A DNA stretch of 64,000 nt from an uncultured Eubacteriales bacterium (GCA_934647945.1 CAKUFK010000010.1:1-64000), one strand, 5' to 3'; positions 24,914 through 34,211 are shown, numbered from the stretch's first letter. The notes: generated by a model from the sequence alone, not told the origin. Numbers and translations: made by a program.

Positions 24914-26326
24914 ATGTCCCGCTATGATATCGTCATCGTCGGCGCCGGACCCGCCGGCATCTTTACGGCTTTGGAGCTGAAGACCCGGGCTCCGGAGCTG
25001 TCCGTCCTCCTCGTAGACGAGGGTTTGACCATCGACCGCCGGGTCTGCCCCGCCCGCAAAACCGGCCGCTGCGTCCATTGCGAGCCCTGCAACATCATGA
25101 GCGGCTGGTCGGGCGCCGGCGCTTTTTCAGATGGCAAGCTGTCTCTGTCCGAAGAAGTCGGCGGGAATATCACCGACTACATGTCCCATGAAAAGGCCCG
25201 GGAGCTCATCGCCTACGCCGATGGGATCTATACCCGCTTCGGCGCCCCGGACAAGGTTCACGGCCTGGATGATAAAAAGGTGGAGGAAATCGATTACGAG
25301 TGCAGCCGGCACAACATTCATCTGATCAAATGCCCGGTCCGCCATATGGGGACCGAGTACAGCTTCGAAACCCTGCGGGGGATGTATCAGTACCTTATGA
25401 AACAGCCCGGCTTCACCTTCCGGGAGCTGACCCGGGCTGTCCGCCTGATCATCGAGGACGGCTCCGCCGTGGGGGTGGAGCTCCAGACCCGGGGCCGGGA
25501 TCCCGAAGTGGCGGAGGCCTCATATGTGGTGGCCGCTCCCGGCCGCGGCGGCGCCGACTGGCTGAGTAAGGAGGTCCATCTCCACGGTATCGGCACCCGC
25601 AACAACGAGGTGGACATCGGGGTGCGGGTGGAGGTACCCAACGCGGTTATGGATCACCTGACCACCCATCTGTATGAGGCCAAAATGGTCTATTACAGCG
25701 ACACCTTTGAAAACAAGGTGCGCACCTTCTGCATGAATCCGGGGGGAATCGTCAGCGAGGAGCATTACGACGGGGGGATCGCCGTTGTCAACGGCCATTC
25801 CTACGCCGACGTGGAACGCCGCACGGGGAACACCAACTTTGCCATGCTGGTTTCCTCCCGCTTCACCGAGCCTTTCGACCGGCCTATCGAGTATGGGCGG
25901 TACATCGCCCAGCTGGGCAATATGCTTACCGGGGGCGGCATCATGGTCCAGCGGCTGGGCGATCTGCTCCAAGGCCGGAGGACCGACGCTTCCCGTCTGG
26001 CCCGTTCCACCACGATCCCCACCCTGAAGACCGCCGTGCCGGGGGACCTCTCTTTTGTTCTGCCGCATCGGCATCTGACCAGCCTGATCGAGGCTATGCG
26101 GGCCTTCGATAAGGTCGCGCCGGGCCTGTATTCCAAAAACACCCTGCTTTATGGCGTCGAGGTGAAGTTCTATTCCTCCAAGGTCGCGGTCGGTGAACAG
26201 TTCGAGACCGCCGTCCGGGGCCTTTATGCCATCGGCGACGGCGCCGGAATCACCCGCGGGCTGATGCAGGCCAGCGTCACCGGCGTGGTCGTGGCCCGGG
26301 ATATCGCAGAAAAATCGGGCGTTTAA
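24914..26326 (+). CDS. FAD-dependent dehydrogenase (COG2509-type)
   Basis: 470 aa. The N-terminal dinucleotide fold is YDIVIVGAGPAGIFTALEL. A Cys-rich stretch CPARKTGRCVHCEPCNIMSG follows, then GWSGAGAFSDGKLSLS and, at the C-terminus, the second FAD motif GLYAIGDGAGITRGLMQASVTG. This is the conserved clostridial 'FAD-dependent dehydrogenase' family whose substrate is not established. ATG at 24914, GGAGGG 10 nt upstream. It is monocistronic with a perfect promoter and a strong terminator, which suggests steady housekeeping expression. Confidence 0.9.
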   Translation: MSRYDIVIVGAGPAGIFTALELKTRAPELSVLLVDEGLTIDRRVCPARKTGRCVHCEPCNIMSGWSGAGAFSDGKLSLSEEVGGNITDYMSHEKARELIAYADGIYTRFGAPDKVHGLDDKKVEEIDYECSRHNIHLIKCPVRHMGTEYSFETLRGMYQYLMKQPGFTFRELTRAVRLIIEDGSAVGVELQTRGRDPEVAEASYVVAAPGRGGADWLSKEVHLHGIGTRNNEVDIGVRVEVPNAVMDHLTTHLYEAKMVYYSDTFENKVRTFCMNPGGIVSEEHYDGGIAVVNGHSYADVERRTGNTNFAMLVSSRFTEPFDRPIEYGRYIAQLGNMLTGGGIMVQRLGDLLQGRRTDASRLARSTTIPTLKTAVPGDLSFVLPHRHLTSLIEAMRAFDKVAPGLYSKNTLLYGVEVKFYSSKVAVGEQFETAVRGLYAIGDGAGITRGLMQASVTGVVVARDIAEKSGV

Positions 26327-26333
26327 CATCATA

Positions 26334-26368
26334 CAAACAGGAGGGGGCAGCCCCCTCCTGTTTGCGTT
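26334..26368 (+). terminator. Terminator of the FAD oxidoreductase gene
   Basis: 14-bp perfect stem (26334-26347 with 26351-26364), CAG loop, then CGTTT. Confidence 0.85.
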
Positions 26369-26544
26369 TCTATGGCTTCATAGCCGGCCCGCTCCGGACA
26401 TCGTGGGCGCCATGATACGGCCTTGCCGGTTCGAATGCCCGTTTCTTTTTCGGGACATCCCCGCGGTCCGGTTCCCGGGCGATTCAAGAGATGAAAGGGC
26501 TTTCCAGGAATCGACAAAAAAACAGAAATTTTGTTCGACCTATC

Positions 26545-26573
26545 TTGACAAACCTCTGCCTTCATCGTATTCT
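26545..26573 (+). promoter_or_regulatory. Promoter of the MATE gene
   Basis: TTGACA (26545-26550), 17-bp spacer, TATTCT (26568-26573). Confidence 0.75.
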
Positions 26574-26602
26574 AAAAGGACCGGTTAAGGGAGGTTTATC
26601 CA

Positions 26603-28018
26603 TTGAGCAAGTTCCAGAATGATCTGACCAGTGGCAGTGTAGTGGGGCAGCTGATGCGCTTCTCGCTGCCGTTTTTGCTGTCCAATCTGCTCCAGGCGCT
26701 GTACAACATGGCGGATATGCTGATCGTCAGCCGCTTCTGCGGGGCGGTTGGCTCCGCCGCCGTCTCCATGGGCGGCCAGGTGACGATCCTGGTCATCAAT
26801 CTCATCAGCGGCCTGGCGGTGGGAGGCACCGTTCTCATCGCCCAATACATCGGCGCCAAACGGCAGGAGGATGTGGAGCGTACCGTCGCCACCATGTTCA
26901 CCCTCTACCTGATCGCGGGCGCGGTCATCACGGTGGCGATGCTCCTTTCGGGCGGCTGGATCCTACGGGCAATGAACGCCTCGGACGAAGCCTTCGACGA
27001 CACCCTCGCCTATCTCAACATCTGCATGGGCGGCACCTTGTTCGTCGTGGGCTATAATGCGGTCAGTGCCGTGCTGCGGGGGATGGGGGACTCCAAACAC
27101 CCGCTCATCTTCGTCGCCATTTCGGCGGGCCTCAATGTGGTACTGGATCTCGTGCTGGTCGGGCCGCTGCACATGGGTCCCGCCGGCGCGGCGTGGGCCA
27201 CCATCGCTTCCCAGGCGGTCAGCCTGATCATTTCGGTCGTTTTCCTGCGCAGGCGGAACTTCGTCTTCGATTTCCATCCCCGCAGCTTCCGTATCCACAA
27301 AGGATACGTGGGTAAGCTCGTCTCATTGGGCCTGCCCGCCTCCCTGCAGGGGACGCTGGTCAGCTTCTCCTTCATGGTCCTGACCGGCATCGCCAACATC
27401 GTGGCCGTCACCCCGCTGGTCGGTACCACGGTACTGGGGATCGCGGGCAAGGTCAACAGCGTGGCCATCCTGCCTTCTATGGCGATGCAGGCCTCGGTCT
27501 CCTCCCTGGTGGGACAGAACATGGGCGCCGGCAAGACCGACAGGGCGCGCAAAACCATGCTCGCCGCCATGGGGTTCGCTTTTCTGATGTCGGCTGCGGT
27601 GTTCGCGCTGGTCAACCTCTTTCCGGGCGGGATCGTCCAGGTTTTCCTCGGCAGCTCGGAAACCGAGAACATGTCGGCCGAAACGCTGGCGCATTGCGTG
27701 GCCTACGGGGCCGAGTACCTGCGGATGATCAGCTACGACTATCTGCTGACCAGCGTCCTGTTCTGCATCACCGGCCTGGCCATGGGGGTCGGGCAGACCC
27801 TGTTCTCCATGTGCAACGGCATCCTGAGCTCCCTGCTCCTGCGGATCCCAGCCGCTTACCTGTTCGGAAAGGTATTGGGCTGGGGGCTGGCGGGCGTCGG
27901 ACTGGCGGCCCCTTGTGCATCGGCAGGCGGCCTTTTGGTCGGGGTTATCTATCTCCTCACCGGCTCGTGGAAAAAGGGCCGGCTGGTCCAGCCGGCTCCG
28001 GAATCTGTGACGGACTGA
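26603..28018 (+). CDS. MATE-family efflux transporter
   Basis: 471 aa, 12 predicted membrane spans in two related halves: MRFSLPFLLSNLLQALYNMAD opens the first and KLVSLGLPASLQGTLVSFSF the second. Family phrases are AQYIGAKRQEDVERTVAT, VLRGMGDSKHPLIF and LVGQNMGAGKTDRARKT. It exports organic cations or drugs using a Na+ or H+ gradient. The start is TTG at 26603 with GGGAGG 9 nt upstream; there is no in-frame ATG at the family start. Confidence 0.92.
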   Translation: MSKFQNDLTSGSVVGQLMRFSLPFLLSNLLQALYNMADMLIVSRFCGAVGSAAVSMGGQVTILVINLISGLAVGGTVLIAQYIGAKRQEDVERTVATMFTLYLIAGAVITVAMLLSGGWILRAMNASDEAFDDTLAYLNICMGGTLFVVGYNAVSAVLRGMGDSKHPLIFVAISAGLNVVLDLVLVGPLHMGPAGAAWATIASQAVSLIISVVFLRRRNFVFDFHPRSFRIHKGYVGKLVSLGLPASLQGTLVSFSFMVLTGIANIVAVTPLVGTTVLGIAGKVNSVAILPSMAMQASVSSLVGQNMGAGKTDRARKTMLAAMGFAFLMSAAVFALVNLFPGGIVQVFLGSSETENMSAETLAHCVAYGAEYLRMISYDYLLTSVLFCITGLAMGVGQTLFSMCNGILSSLLLRIPAAYLFGKVLGWGLAGVGLAAPCASAGGLLVGVIYLLTGSWKKGRLVQPAPESVTD

Positions 28019-28028
28019 CGGCGGGATC

Positions 28029-28057
28029 TTGCAATTTCCTTCTATGGGGGGTATAAT
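28029..28057 (+). promoter_or_regulatory. ilvE promoter
   Basis: TTGCAA (28029-28034), 17-bp spacer, TATAAT (28052-28057). Confidence 0.78.
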
Positions 28058-28091
28058 CGTATCAAAATCCGATTATAGGAAGTGTTGCACC

Positions 28092-29162
28092 ATGCAGGAA
28101 ATCCGCGTGGAACCGACCAAATCTCCCAAGGCGAAGCCCGCCTCTTCCGATTCCCTGGGCTTCGGCTCCATCTTCACCGACCATATGTTTCTGATGAATT
28201 ACGACGAAGGCCAGGGTTGGCACGATCCCCGGATCGTCCCCTACGGCCCCCTGGCTCTCGATCCGGCCGCCATGTGCCTGCACTACGGCCAGGAGGTTTT
28301 CGAGGGGATGAAAGCCTACCGCACTCCGGAGGGCAAGGTCGTACTCTTCCGCCCGGAGAAAAACATGGCGCGGCTCAACCTCTCCAACGACCGGCTCTGC
28401 ATCCCGCTCATTGACGAAGCGTTCGGCGTGGAAGCGGTCAAAAAGCTGGTAGAGATCGATCAGGCCTGGATCCCCTCTGGCGAAGGTACAGCCCTGTACA
28501 TCCGGCCCTTCATCATCGCGGTGGATCCGCACGTGGGGGTGCATCCAGCTCATCATTTGCTGTTCATCATCATCCTGTCCCCAGTGGGCGCTTATTATCC
28601 CGAGGGGATTAATCCGGTCAAAATCTGTGTAGAACAGAAATATGTCCGGGCGGTCAAAGGCGGCATGGGCTTCACCAAGACCGCCGGAAACTACGCTGCT
28701 TCCCTCAAGGCGCAGGATGAAGCGGAAAAGCTTGGCTACACCCAGGTTCTCTGGCTGGACGGGGTGGAACGCAAATACATCGAAGAAGTGGGCACCATGA
28801 ACATCTTCTTCAAGATCGGCGGGGAGATCGTCACCCCGGCCCTGCAGGGAAGCATCCTGGGCGGAATCACCCGCCTGTCCTGCATTGAGCTGCTGCGAAG
28901 CTGGGGCCATCCGGTCAGCGAGCGGCGGATCGCCCTGTCCGAGGTGGTGGACGCCGCCCGGAATGGCACCCTCGAGGAGGCCTTCGGCACCGGCACCGCT
29001 GCCGTTATCTCCCCTGTCGGGGAGCTGCGGGTGGGGGAAGAGTCCCTGGTGATCCATGAAGGCAAAATCGGCCCGGTCGCGCAGCGTCTTTACGATACCC
29101 TGACTGGTATCCAGAACGGCCGCCAGCCCGACCCCTTCGGCTGGGTCGTGCCGGTAGACTGA
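28092..29162 (+). CDS. ilvE: Branched-chain amino-acid aminotransferase
   Basis: Class IV PLP aminotransferase interconverting Leu/Ile/Val and their 2-oxoacids. 356 aa, the longer (eukaryotic-like) type: FTDHMFLMNYDEGQGWHDPRI, LHYGQEVFEGMKAYR, RPEKNMARLNLSNDR, TALYIRPFII and KTAGNYAASLKAQDEA (PLP Lys), then GYTQVLWLDGVERKYIEEVGTMN, GSILGGITR, and FGTGTAAVISPVGEL. ATG 28092 with AGGAAG upstream; the earlier frame start lies within the promoter. No T-box is visible in the short leader. Confidence 0.96.
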   Translation: MQEIRVEPTKSPKAKPASSDSLGFGSIFTDHMFLMNYDEGQGWHDPRIVPYGPLALDPAAMCLHYGQEVFEGMKAYRTPEGKVVLFRPEKNMARLNLSNDRLCIPLIDEAFGVEAVKKLVEIDQAWIPSGEGTALYIRPFIIAVDPHVGVHPAHHLLFIIILSPVGAYYPEGINPVKICVEQKYVRAVKGGMGFTKTAGNYAASLKAQDEAEKLGYTQVLWLDGVERKYIEEVGTMNIFFKIGGEIVTPALQGSILGGITRLSCIELLRSWGHPVSERRIALSEVVDAARNGTLEEAFGTGTAAVISPVGELRVGEESLVIHEGKIGPVAQRLYDTLTGIQNGRQPDPFGWVVPVD

Positions 29163-29568
29163 CCGTGCATGGGGGCTTTGGCTATTGGGCGGATGTCAAA
29201 GGCGCCTTCGGACTGAACGTCCCCCGCGGGTGCAGGGGAAACTGAATCGTGCCACCTCGCAGATTCGGCTTACCCTCCGTGTTTCGCCCTTGCAAAGTCC
29301 AGAAGCGGCCGGACGCCCCTCTCTATTTTATACAATGCCCCTAATGCGATCTGGCTATCGTATCCTTTTTCATTTTCACCGCTTTGGGGCAGCCTGAAGC
29401 CGGCCGTTTTCGCGGCCGGCTTCTTTGTATGGATTCACCCGTTCGTTTATGGTATACTGGCGGCAGGAAACAGATATAGAATAAGGGGTGGCAGTGCCGC
29501 TATCGGGAACCGGCACATCATATTCGAGGCGATCCGCGGCTCCGCACTCAGGCCGGGACGGCAGGCCT
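29163..29568. other. Intergenic region after ilvE
   Basis: No convincing gene. It contains a distant terminator (29396-29427) and, at 29453-29458, a TATACT box on the plus strand without a good -35, pointing antisense into the DUF5131 gene. Confidence 0.5.
29396..29427 (+). terminator. Terminator downstream of ilvE
   Basis: 11-bp GC-rich stem (29396-29406 with 29413-29423) and a 6-nt loop, followed by TTTGT. It lies 230 bp after the ilvE stop. Confidence 0.75.
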
Positions 29569-30288
29569 TCACGGTATGAAGTCGATGCGGGCTTTGGCGG
29601 CCTGGGGGTGCTGATGCCGGCGGTCGATCCGGTAAAGGCGCCCGTCTTTGCGAAAGCAGGCCCCCGTCTGTTTGAAGCGGAACGGCACCCCGGCCCGGAC
29701 GCACTGGTCCCGCAGTGCCAGAATCCAGGCGTAATCGCATATCCGGGCTTCAGGCCCTGATTCGCCGCCCGCCACCACCTCCTCGACGGTGGGGCCGAGG
29801 TAAGGGGACAGATCCACCTCCTCAAGCAGCGGCTCGCAGATGATGAGCCGGTGCCGGATGGGCAGCGTCAGGAAAACCGGCAGCCGTTCCTCCGCCCGGA
29901 GCTGGTCCTCCACCGTGCAGCCGATATGGACGTTGTCATATCCCGCTCCCCAGTCCGGGGGCAGGCAGGCGGACAGGCGGCGGATCCGTTTGGTGATGAA
30001 GAGAAACGTCAGATCCGGCCGGCGGCGGATCATCTCCCACGCTTCCGGACGCCATCCGTCCGCGTCCTCCAGCAGAAAGTCGGAGGTAAAGCAGGTGTAT
30101 ACGATGCCGTCCTCCGGCATAAGCTTATAGCTCCCCTGCCGGTTGCGGCGAAGGGGCAGATCAAACTGTCCGGTTTTACGGACCTGGCCCGCGTCGCGGT
30201 CATAGCGGCTGTCGGTCCGGAACACGTAACAGTGCCGGCAGCCGGGGCTCAGCTTGTGGCAGCCGTGCCACAAATTCCACGTGGGCAT
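29569..30288 (-). CDS. DUF5131-family protein (phage Gp37/Gp68-like)
   Basis: 239 aa. It begins with the diagnostic TWNLWHGCHKLSPGCRHCY, whose Cys residues (C-x7-C-x2-C) suggest a radical-SAM-like or metal-binding core. Then follow IVYTCFTSDFLLEDADGWRPE, FLFITKRIRRLSACLPPDWG, NVHIGCTVEDQLRAEERL, HRLIICEPLLEEVDL and VVAGGESGPEARICDYAWI. The family occurs in phages and scattered bacterial genomes; activity is not established. ATG 30288 with GGGAGG 8 nt upstream. It is divergent from the yitT-like gene. Confidence 0.85.
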   Translation of the reverse strand: MPTWNLWHGCHKLSPGCRHCYVFRTDSRYDRDAGQVRKTGQFDLPLRRNRQGSYKLMPEDGIVYTCFTSDFLLEDADGWRPEAWEMIRRRPDLTFLFITKRIRRLSACLPPDWGAGYDNVHIGCTVEDQLRAEERLPVFLTLPIRHRLIICEPLLEEVDLSPYLGPTVEEVVAGGESGPEARICDYAWILALRDQCVRAGVPFRFKQTGACFRKDGRLYRIDRRHQHPQAAKARIDFIP

Positions 30289-30387
30289 TCCGCCGTCCTC
30301 CCTTGTCTTGCCGTTTTCTCACCGCATGGAACGGGTAAGGACGGCCTGTACCAAAGTATGAAAACCAATCGAAATGGGGGAAAACTC

Positions 30388-31269
30388 GTGAACCGATCCG
30401 ATCAAGCGCGGCTGCGCATCGTCCGGAACCACGCCCTGCGGCTTTTTATGATTGCCGCGGCCTCGGTGATCATGGCGCTGAACATCAAGAGTTTCGTCAA
30501 CGCCGGCGGCCTGTTTCCGGGAGGTTTTACCGGGCTGACTCTCCTCATTCAGCGCGGCGCAGAACAGTTTTGGGAGCTGACCCTTCCGTTTTCCCTGATC
30601 AATTTCCTCCTCAATGCCCTGCCGGCCGTGATCAGCTTCCGCCTGATCGGGAAACGATTTACCCTCTATTCCTGCCTCATGATCGTGTTGACAAGCCTCC
30701 TCACCGATATCCTGCCGGCATTACCCATCACCGACGACGTGCTGCTCATCTGCATATTCGGAGGGATCATCAACGGCTTTGCCATCAGCCTGTGCCTGCT
30801 GGGCGGGGCCACGAGCGGCGGCACCGATTTCATTGCGGTGGCGGTATCGGAAAAACGCGGCGTCGACGCGTGGAATTATATCCTGTTCGGCAACGCCGCC
30901 ATGCTGGTCGTCGCCGGGTTTCTCTTCGGCTGGGACAAGGCCCTGTATTCCATCCTCTTCCAATACGCCTCCACCCAGATCGTCCATCTGCTCAACCCGC
31001 GCTACAAGCGCACCACCCTGTTCATTATCTCGGACAAATCGGAGGAAATCTACGAACAGATCAAGGACGCGACCCATCATGGCGCCACCCTGTTCCAGGG
31101 GACCGGTTTGTGGGGCGGCCAGCCCCGGTCCATGATCTACTCTGTCATCGCGGGGGACCAGGTTAAAAAAATCACGCGGAAGGTGCGGCAGATCGATCCC
31201 CACGCCTTCATCAATATTCTTAAAACCGATCAGGTCTCCGGGAACTTCTATCAGCAGCCCCACGACTGA
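30388..31269 (+). CDS. YitT-family membrane protein
   Basis: 293 aa. It has about five to six membrane spans in the N-terminal ~200 residues, starting RLFMIAAASVIMALNIKSFVNAGGLFPGG, with GGATSGGTDFIAVAVSEKRG and LFQYASTQIVHLLNP. A soluble C-terminal DUF2179 domain follows: TTLFIISDKSEEIYEQI, HHGATLFQGTGLWGG, and KVRQIDPHAFINI. Function is unassigned (possibly transport). The GTG at 30388 has GGGGG 7 nt upstream and is preferred over the ATG ten codons earlier, whose ribosome site is poorly spaced. Confidence 0.9.
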   Translation: MNRSDQARLRIVRNHALRLFMIAAASVIMALNIKSFVNAGGLFPGGFTGLTLLIQRGAEQFWELTLPFSLINFLLNALPAVISFRLIGKRFTLYSCLMIVLTSLLTDILPALPITDDVLLICIFGGIINGFAISLCLLGGATSGGTDFIAVAVSEKRGVDAWNYILFGNAAMLVVAGFLFGWDKALYSILFQYASTQIVHLLNPRYKRTTLFIISDKSEEIYEQIKDATHHGATLFQGTGLWGGQPRSMIYSVIAGDQVKKITRKVRQIDPHAFINILKTDQVSGNFYQQPHD

Positions 31270-31435
31270 GCCGGGAGGCTCTATGTGAAGGGATTACGGC
31301 TGTCTTTCGTTTCGGCATCCCCATCCCGAAAGAATCCGCCGGCAACTTGATTGGGGATAGCGCCGCCTGAAAGACGCGCAATCCGGTGCGGCCGCGATGT
31401 GTCTGCTAAAATTTAATCCACGGCCATCGTGGAGA

Positions 31436-31660
31436 CTAATGCCGGGCCGGATCGTCGCTCCGGCTAACCAGATAGTCGAGGGACACGTCGAAATAATCGG
31501 CCTTTGAAAAAGTCCAACGTCTCACGGGCTCGCGGCGCTGGAAGCCGGATCGCTACAATGGCCTCATATTAAAGTATACGCGGAAATCACAATTGCCAAA
31601 TGAAGCCCACGGCTTTTCCGTCAGATTGTCCCGCTTCAGCTCGGCGCCGATGCTTTGAGC
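31436..31660 (-). pseudogene. Remnant of an XRE-family helix-turn-helix regulator
   Basis: The minus strand reads ADYFDVSLDYLVSRSDDPARH then stop (31503-31436), which is the standard C-terminal end of clostridial XRE regulators. One nucleotide upstream the frame shifts: RARETLDFFK continues the family sequence in another frame (31504-31560). Further upstream (~31600-31660) a fragment SIGAELKRDNLT resembles the N-terminus. The helix-turn-helix itself is no longer readable and no start codon is in place, so this is a decayed gene. Confidence 0.5.
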
Positions 31661-31842
31661 CGTTTGTTTCCGGCTCCATTTTATTGGCCAAATCGTTTGT
31701 CGTCAGTTCCTTTGCCGCCAGCCGCATTTTCACTTTCATCGCCATTCCGATCCATATCGACTTCTTTATCCTCAGTATAAATGGATAAATTGAGAGAATC
31801 AACCGAAAAATTCAAATCTCCTGTTTGAGAGGGGGACGAATT

Positions 31843-32126
31843 TTGACGAGCTCCATCGATGGCATTTCCGCGAAGGCCAATCTCCCGCAGCTCCGCTCCT
31901 TCCTCCTGAACGGCGTTGAGGCGCAGAAATCCCAGGAGGCCCCCTGCGGGCAGCGGCTGCATCAGGGGCGGAGCCTCTGTTTCGCCTTGTTCAGGCACTG
32001 CCGCCGGAGACGGGCGAGCCCCTGGAAAATGAGCGGATGAACGTCCTCGCGGTCTATGGGGACGTGTATATGGAAATCGGCCCGCGGACCGGAATGAAAC
32101 CGGCCGGAGAACTTCTGCACGCCTGA
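31843..32126 (+). pseudogene. Frameshifted small gene of unknown function
   Basis: A TTG at 31843 with GAGGGGG upstream opens a frame reading TSSIDGISAKANLPQLRSFLLNG. Near 31930-31960 the coding signal moves to another frame, which continues AEPLFRLVQALPPETGEPLE and NVLAVYGDVYMEIGPRTGMK to a stop at 32126. Each half looks like natural protein, whereas neither frame is open throughout. I do not recognise the family. A sequencing error could also produce this. Confidence 0.4.
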
Positions 32127-32219
32127 TTTCGTTGGAACGGTCCGCCCCGGGGAAAAGGCTTGTATTTTCGCCGCGATCTGGTAAAATATACTGGTAATGA
32201 AGCGAAGGAGGCTCCCCCT

Positions 32220-34199
32220 ATGAGCGATCAGGACCGTAAGCCCTTTTATATCACCACCGCCATCGCCTATACCTCGAGCAAGCCCCACATCGGCAATACC
32301 TACGACCCTGTATTGGCCGATGCCATCGCCCGGTATAAGCGGCAGCGGGGCTTCGACGTATATTTCCAGACCGGCTCGGACGAGCACGGCCAGAAAATCC
32401 AACTCGCCGCCGAGAAAGAGGGGATCAGCCCCAAGGCGTACGTGGACCGGGTGTCCGGCCAGATCAAAGCGGTCTGGGACAGCCTGGACATCGCCTGCGA
32501 CCGTTTCATCCGCACCACCGACGCCGACCATGAAAAGGCCGTGCAGGCGATTTTCAAAAAGCTCTACGAGCAGGGGGATATCTACAAAGGCAAATACGAA
32601 GGCAAATACTGTGTCCCCTGCGAGTCCTTCTTCACCCCGTCCCAGCTCGTCGACGGCAAATGCCCCGACTGCGGCCGGGAGGTCTCCGACGCCAGCGAGG
32701 AGGCGTATTTCCTCCGGCTGACCAAGTATCAGGACCGCCTGCTCCGGTTTTATGAGGAGCATCCCGATTTCATCAAGCCGGATTCCCGCCGCAACGAGAT
32801 GGTGAACAATTTTCTGAAGCCTGGGCTGTCCGACCTGTGTGTGTCCCGTACCTCCTTCACCTGGGGGATCCCGGTGGAATTCGACCCGGGCCACGTCACT
32901 TACGTCTGGCTGGACGCCCTGAGCAACTACATCACCGGCCTCGGCTATCATCCCGACGGCAGCGGTCCCCTTTATCACCGTTACTGGCCCGCCGCGCTGC
33001 ACGTCATCGGCAAGGATATCGTGCGCTTCCACACGATTTACTGGCCCATCATCCTCATGGCCCTGGGCGAACCGCTGCCCGAACAGGTGCTCGGGCACCC
33101 GTGGCTCCTCTTCGGCGAGGACAAGATGAGCAAATCCAAGGGCAATGTGCTCTACGCGGACGAGCTGGCCGCCCGGTTCGGGGTGGACGCGGTGCGGTAT
33201 TATCTGCTGTCCCAGATCCCCTTTGCCCAGGACGGCAACATCACCTATGAGAGCTTCATCGCCGTCTACAACGCGGATCTGGCCAACACGCTCGGCAACC
33301 TGGTCAACCGCAGTGTCGCCATGGCGGGCAAGTACTTCGGCGGAACCGTCCGGCGGCCCAAGGAAACCGGGGCGGGCCCCGACGCGGAGCTCTGCGCCGC
33401 CGCGGCCGCCACGGTGGAAAAGCTCGCCGACGCCATGGATGTCTGGCACAATGCCGACGCCTTGGGCTCCGTGCTGGAGCTGGCTAAGCGCTGCAACAAA
33501 TACATCGATGAGACCGCGCCTTGGGTGCTGGCCAAATCGGAAGAGAGCCGCCCCCGGCTGGAGGCGGTGCTGTATAACCTGCTGGAATGCATCCGGATGC
33601 TGGGCGTGATGCTCCTGCCGTTCCTCCCCCGTTCGGCGGAGAAAATCCTTGCCCAGCTGGGGATATCCGGCGATCTCGCCTCCTACGATGCCCTGGTGTT
33701 CGGGGAAGCGGAGGAATTCACCGTGGGCGCGCCCGAGCCTTTGTTCGCCCGTATCGACGCGGACAAGATACTGGCTGAATTGGCGGCGGAGAAAGAAGCC
33801 GCGGCCAAGGCCGCCGAAGCGTCCGCCAAGGCCGGAAACGCCGCCGGCATCGTCTCTCTGCCCCAGATCGGCATCGAGGACTTTGCCAGGGTGGAACTGC
33901 GGGTAGCCCGCGTCATCGCCTGCGAGCCGGTCAAAAAGGCCAAAAAGCTGCTCAAGCTAACCCTGGACGACGGCAGCGGCACGCCCCGCACTGTGTGTTC
34001 CGGCATCGCCAGGTGGTACAAGCCGGAGGACCTCACCGGCAAACAGGTGGTGCTGGTGGCCAACCTCAAGCCCGCGGTGCTCTGCGGGGTGGAGAGCCAG
34101 GGGATGATCCTCGCCTCCTCCGGCACCGACGCCGAAGGGAACGAGAGCGTCCGGGTCCTGTTCACCCCCGACGCCGCGCCCGGCGACCAGGTGCGGTAA
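32220..34199 (+). CDS. metG: Methionyl-tRNA synthetase
   Basis: It charges tRNA-Met, for both initiation and elongation. 659 aa. Class I signatures: KPHIGNTY (HIGH-like), a zinc-binding knob with CVPCESFFTP and CPDCGR, and DKMSKSKGN (KMSKS). The C-terminus carries a tRNA-binding EMAP-II-like domain (residues ~560-659, starting IEDFARVELRVARVIACEPVKKAKKLLKL) after an Ala/Lys/Glu-rich linker. ATG 32220 with AAGGAGG 8 nt upstream. tatD follows, a common metG-tatD pairing. No T-box leader is visible. Confidence 0.98.
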   Translation: MSDQDRKPFYITTAIAYTSSKPHIGNTYDPVLADAIARYKRQRGFDVYFQTGSDEHGQKIQLAAEKEGISPKAYVDRVSGQIKAVWDSLDIACDRFIRTTDADHEKAVQAIFKKLYEQGDIYKGKYEGKYCVPCESFFTPSQLVDGKCPDCGREVSDASEEAYFLRLTKYQDRLLRFYEEHPDFIKPDSRRNEMVNNFLKPGLSDLCVSRTSFTWGIPVEFDPGHVTYVWLDALSNYITGLGYHPDGSGPLYHRYWPAALHVIGKDIVRFHTIYWPIILMALGEPLPEQVLGHPWLLFGEDKMSKSKGNVLYADELAARFGVDAVRYYLLSQIPFAQDGNITYESFIAVYNADLANTLGNLVNRSVAMAGKYFGGTVRRPKETGAGPDAELCAAAAATVEKLADAMDVWHNADALGSVLELAKRCNKYIDETAPWVLAKSEESRPRLEAVLYNLLECIRMLGVMLLPFLPRSAEKILAQLGISGDLASYDALVFGEAEEFTVGAPEPLFARIDADKILAELAAEKEAAAKAAEASAKAGNAAGIVSLPQIGIEDFARVELRVARVIACEPVKKAKKLLKLTLDDGSGTPRTVCSGIARWYKPEDLTGKQVVLVANLKPAVLCGVESQGMILASSGTDAEGNESVRVLFTPDAAPGDQVR

Positions 34200-34211
34200 T
34201 CGCCATCCTCG

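Larger units (their letters stand above)
31270..32219. other. 950-bp gene-poor region with decayed genes
   Basis: Intact genes are absent. It contains a decayed XRE-type regulator on the minus strand, a frameshifted small gene on the plus strand and a TATACT box (32187-32192) just upstream of metG. Base composition is more AT-rich between about 31560 and 31850 than in the flanks. Confidence 0.6.

Noticed and set aside
26420..26450. GGTTCG-type T-loop motif suggesting a tRNA
   Set aside because: No acceptor or anticodon stem can be folded around it.
29185..29397. 70-codon frame after ilvE
   Set aside because: Arg-rich, no ribosome site, runs into a terminator; treated as intergenic.
31587..31998. 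Overlapping minus-strand frames of 71 and 105 codons in the metG-upstream gap
   Set aside because: No ribosome sites and no recognisable protein features; they lie across the decayed-gene region.
32127..32219. Search for a T-box or SAM riboswitch before metG
   Set aside because: The space before the ATG is short and shows no T-box sequence or specifier stem; the same holds for ilvE.
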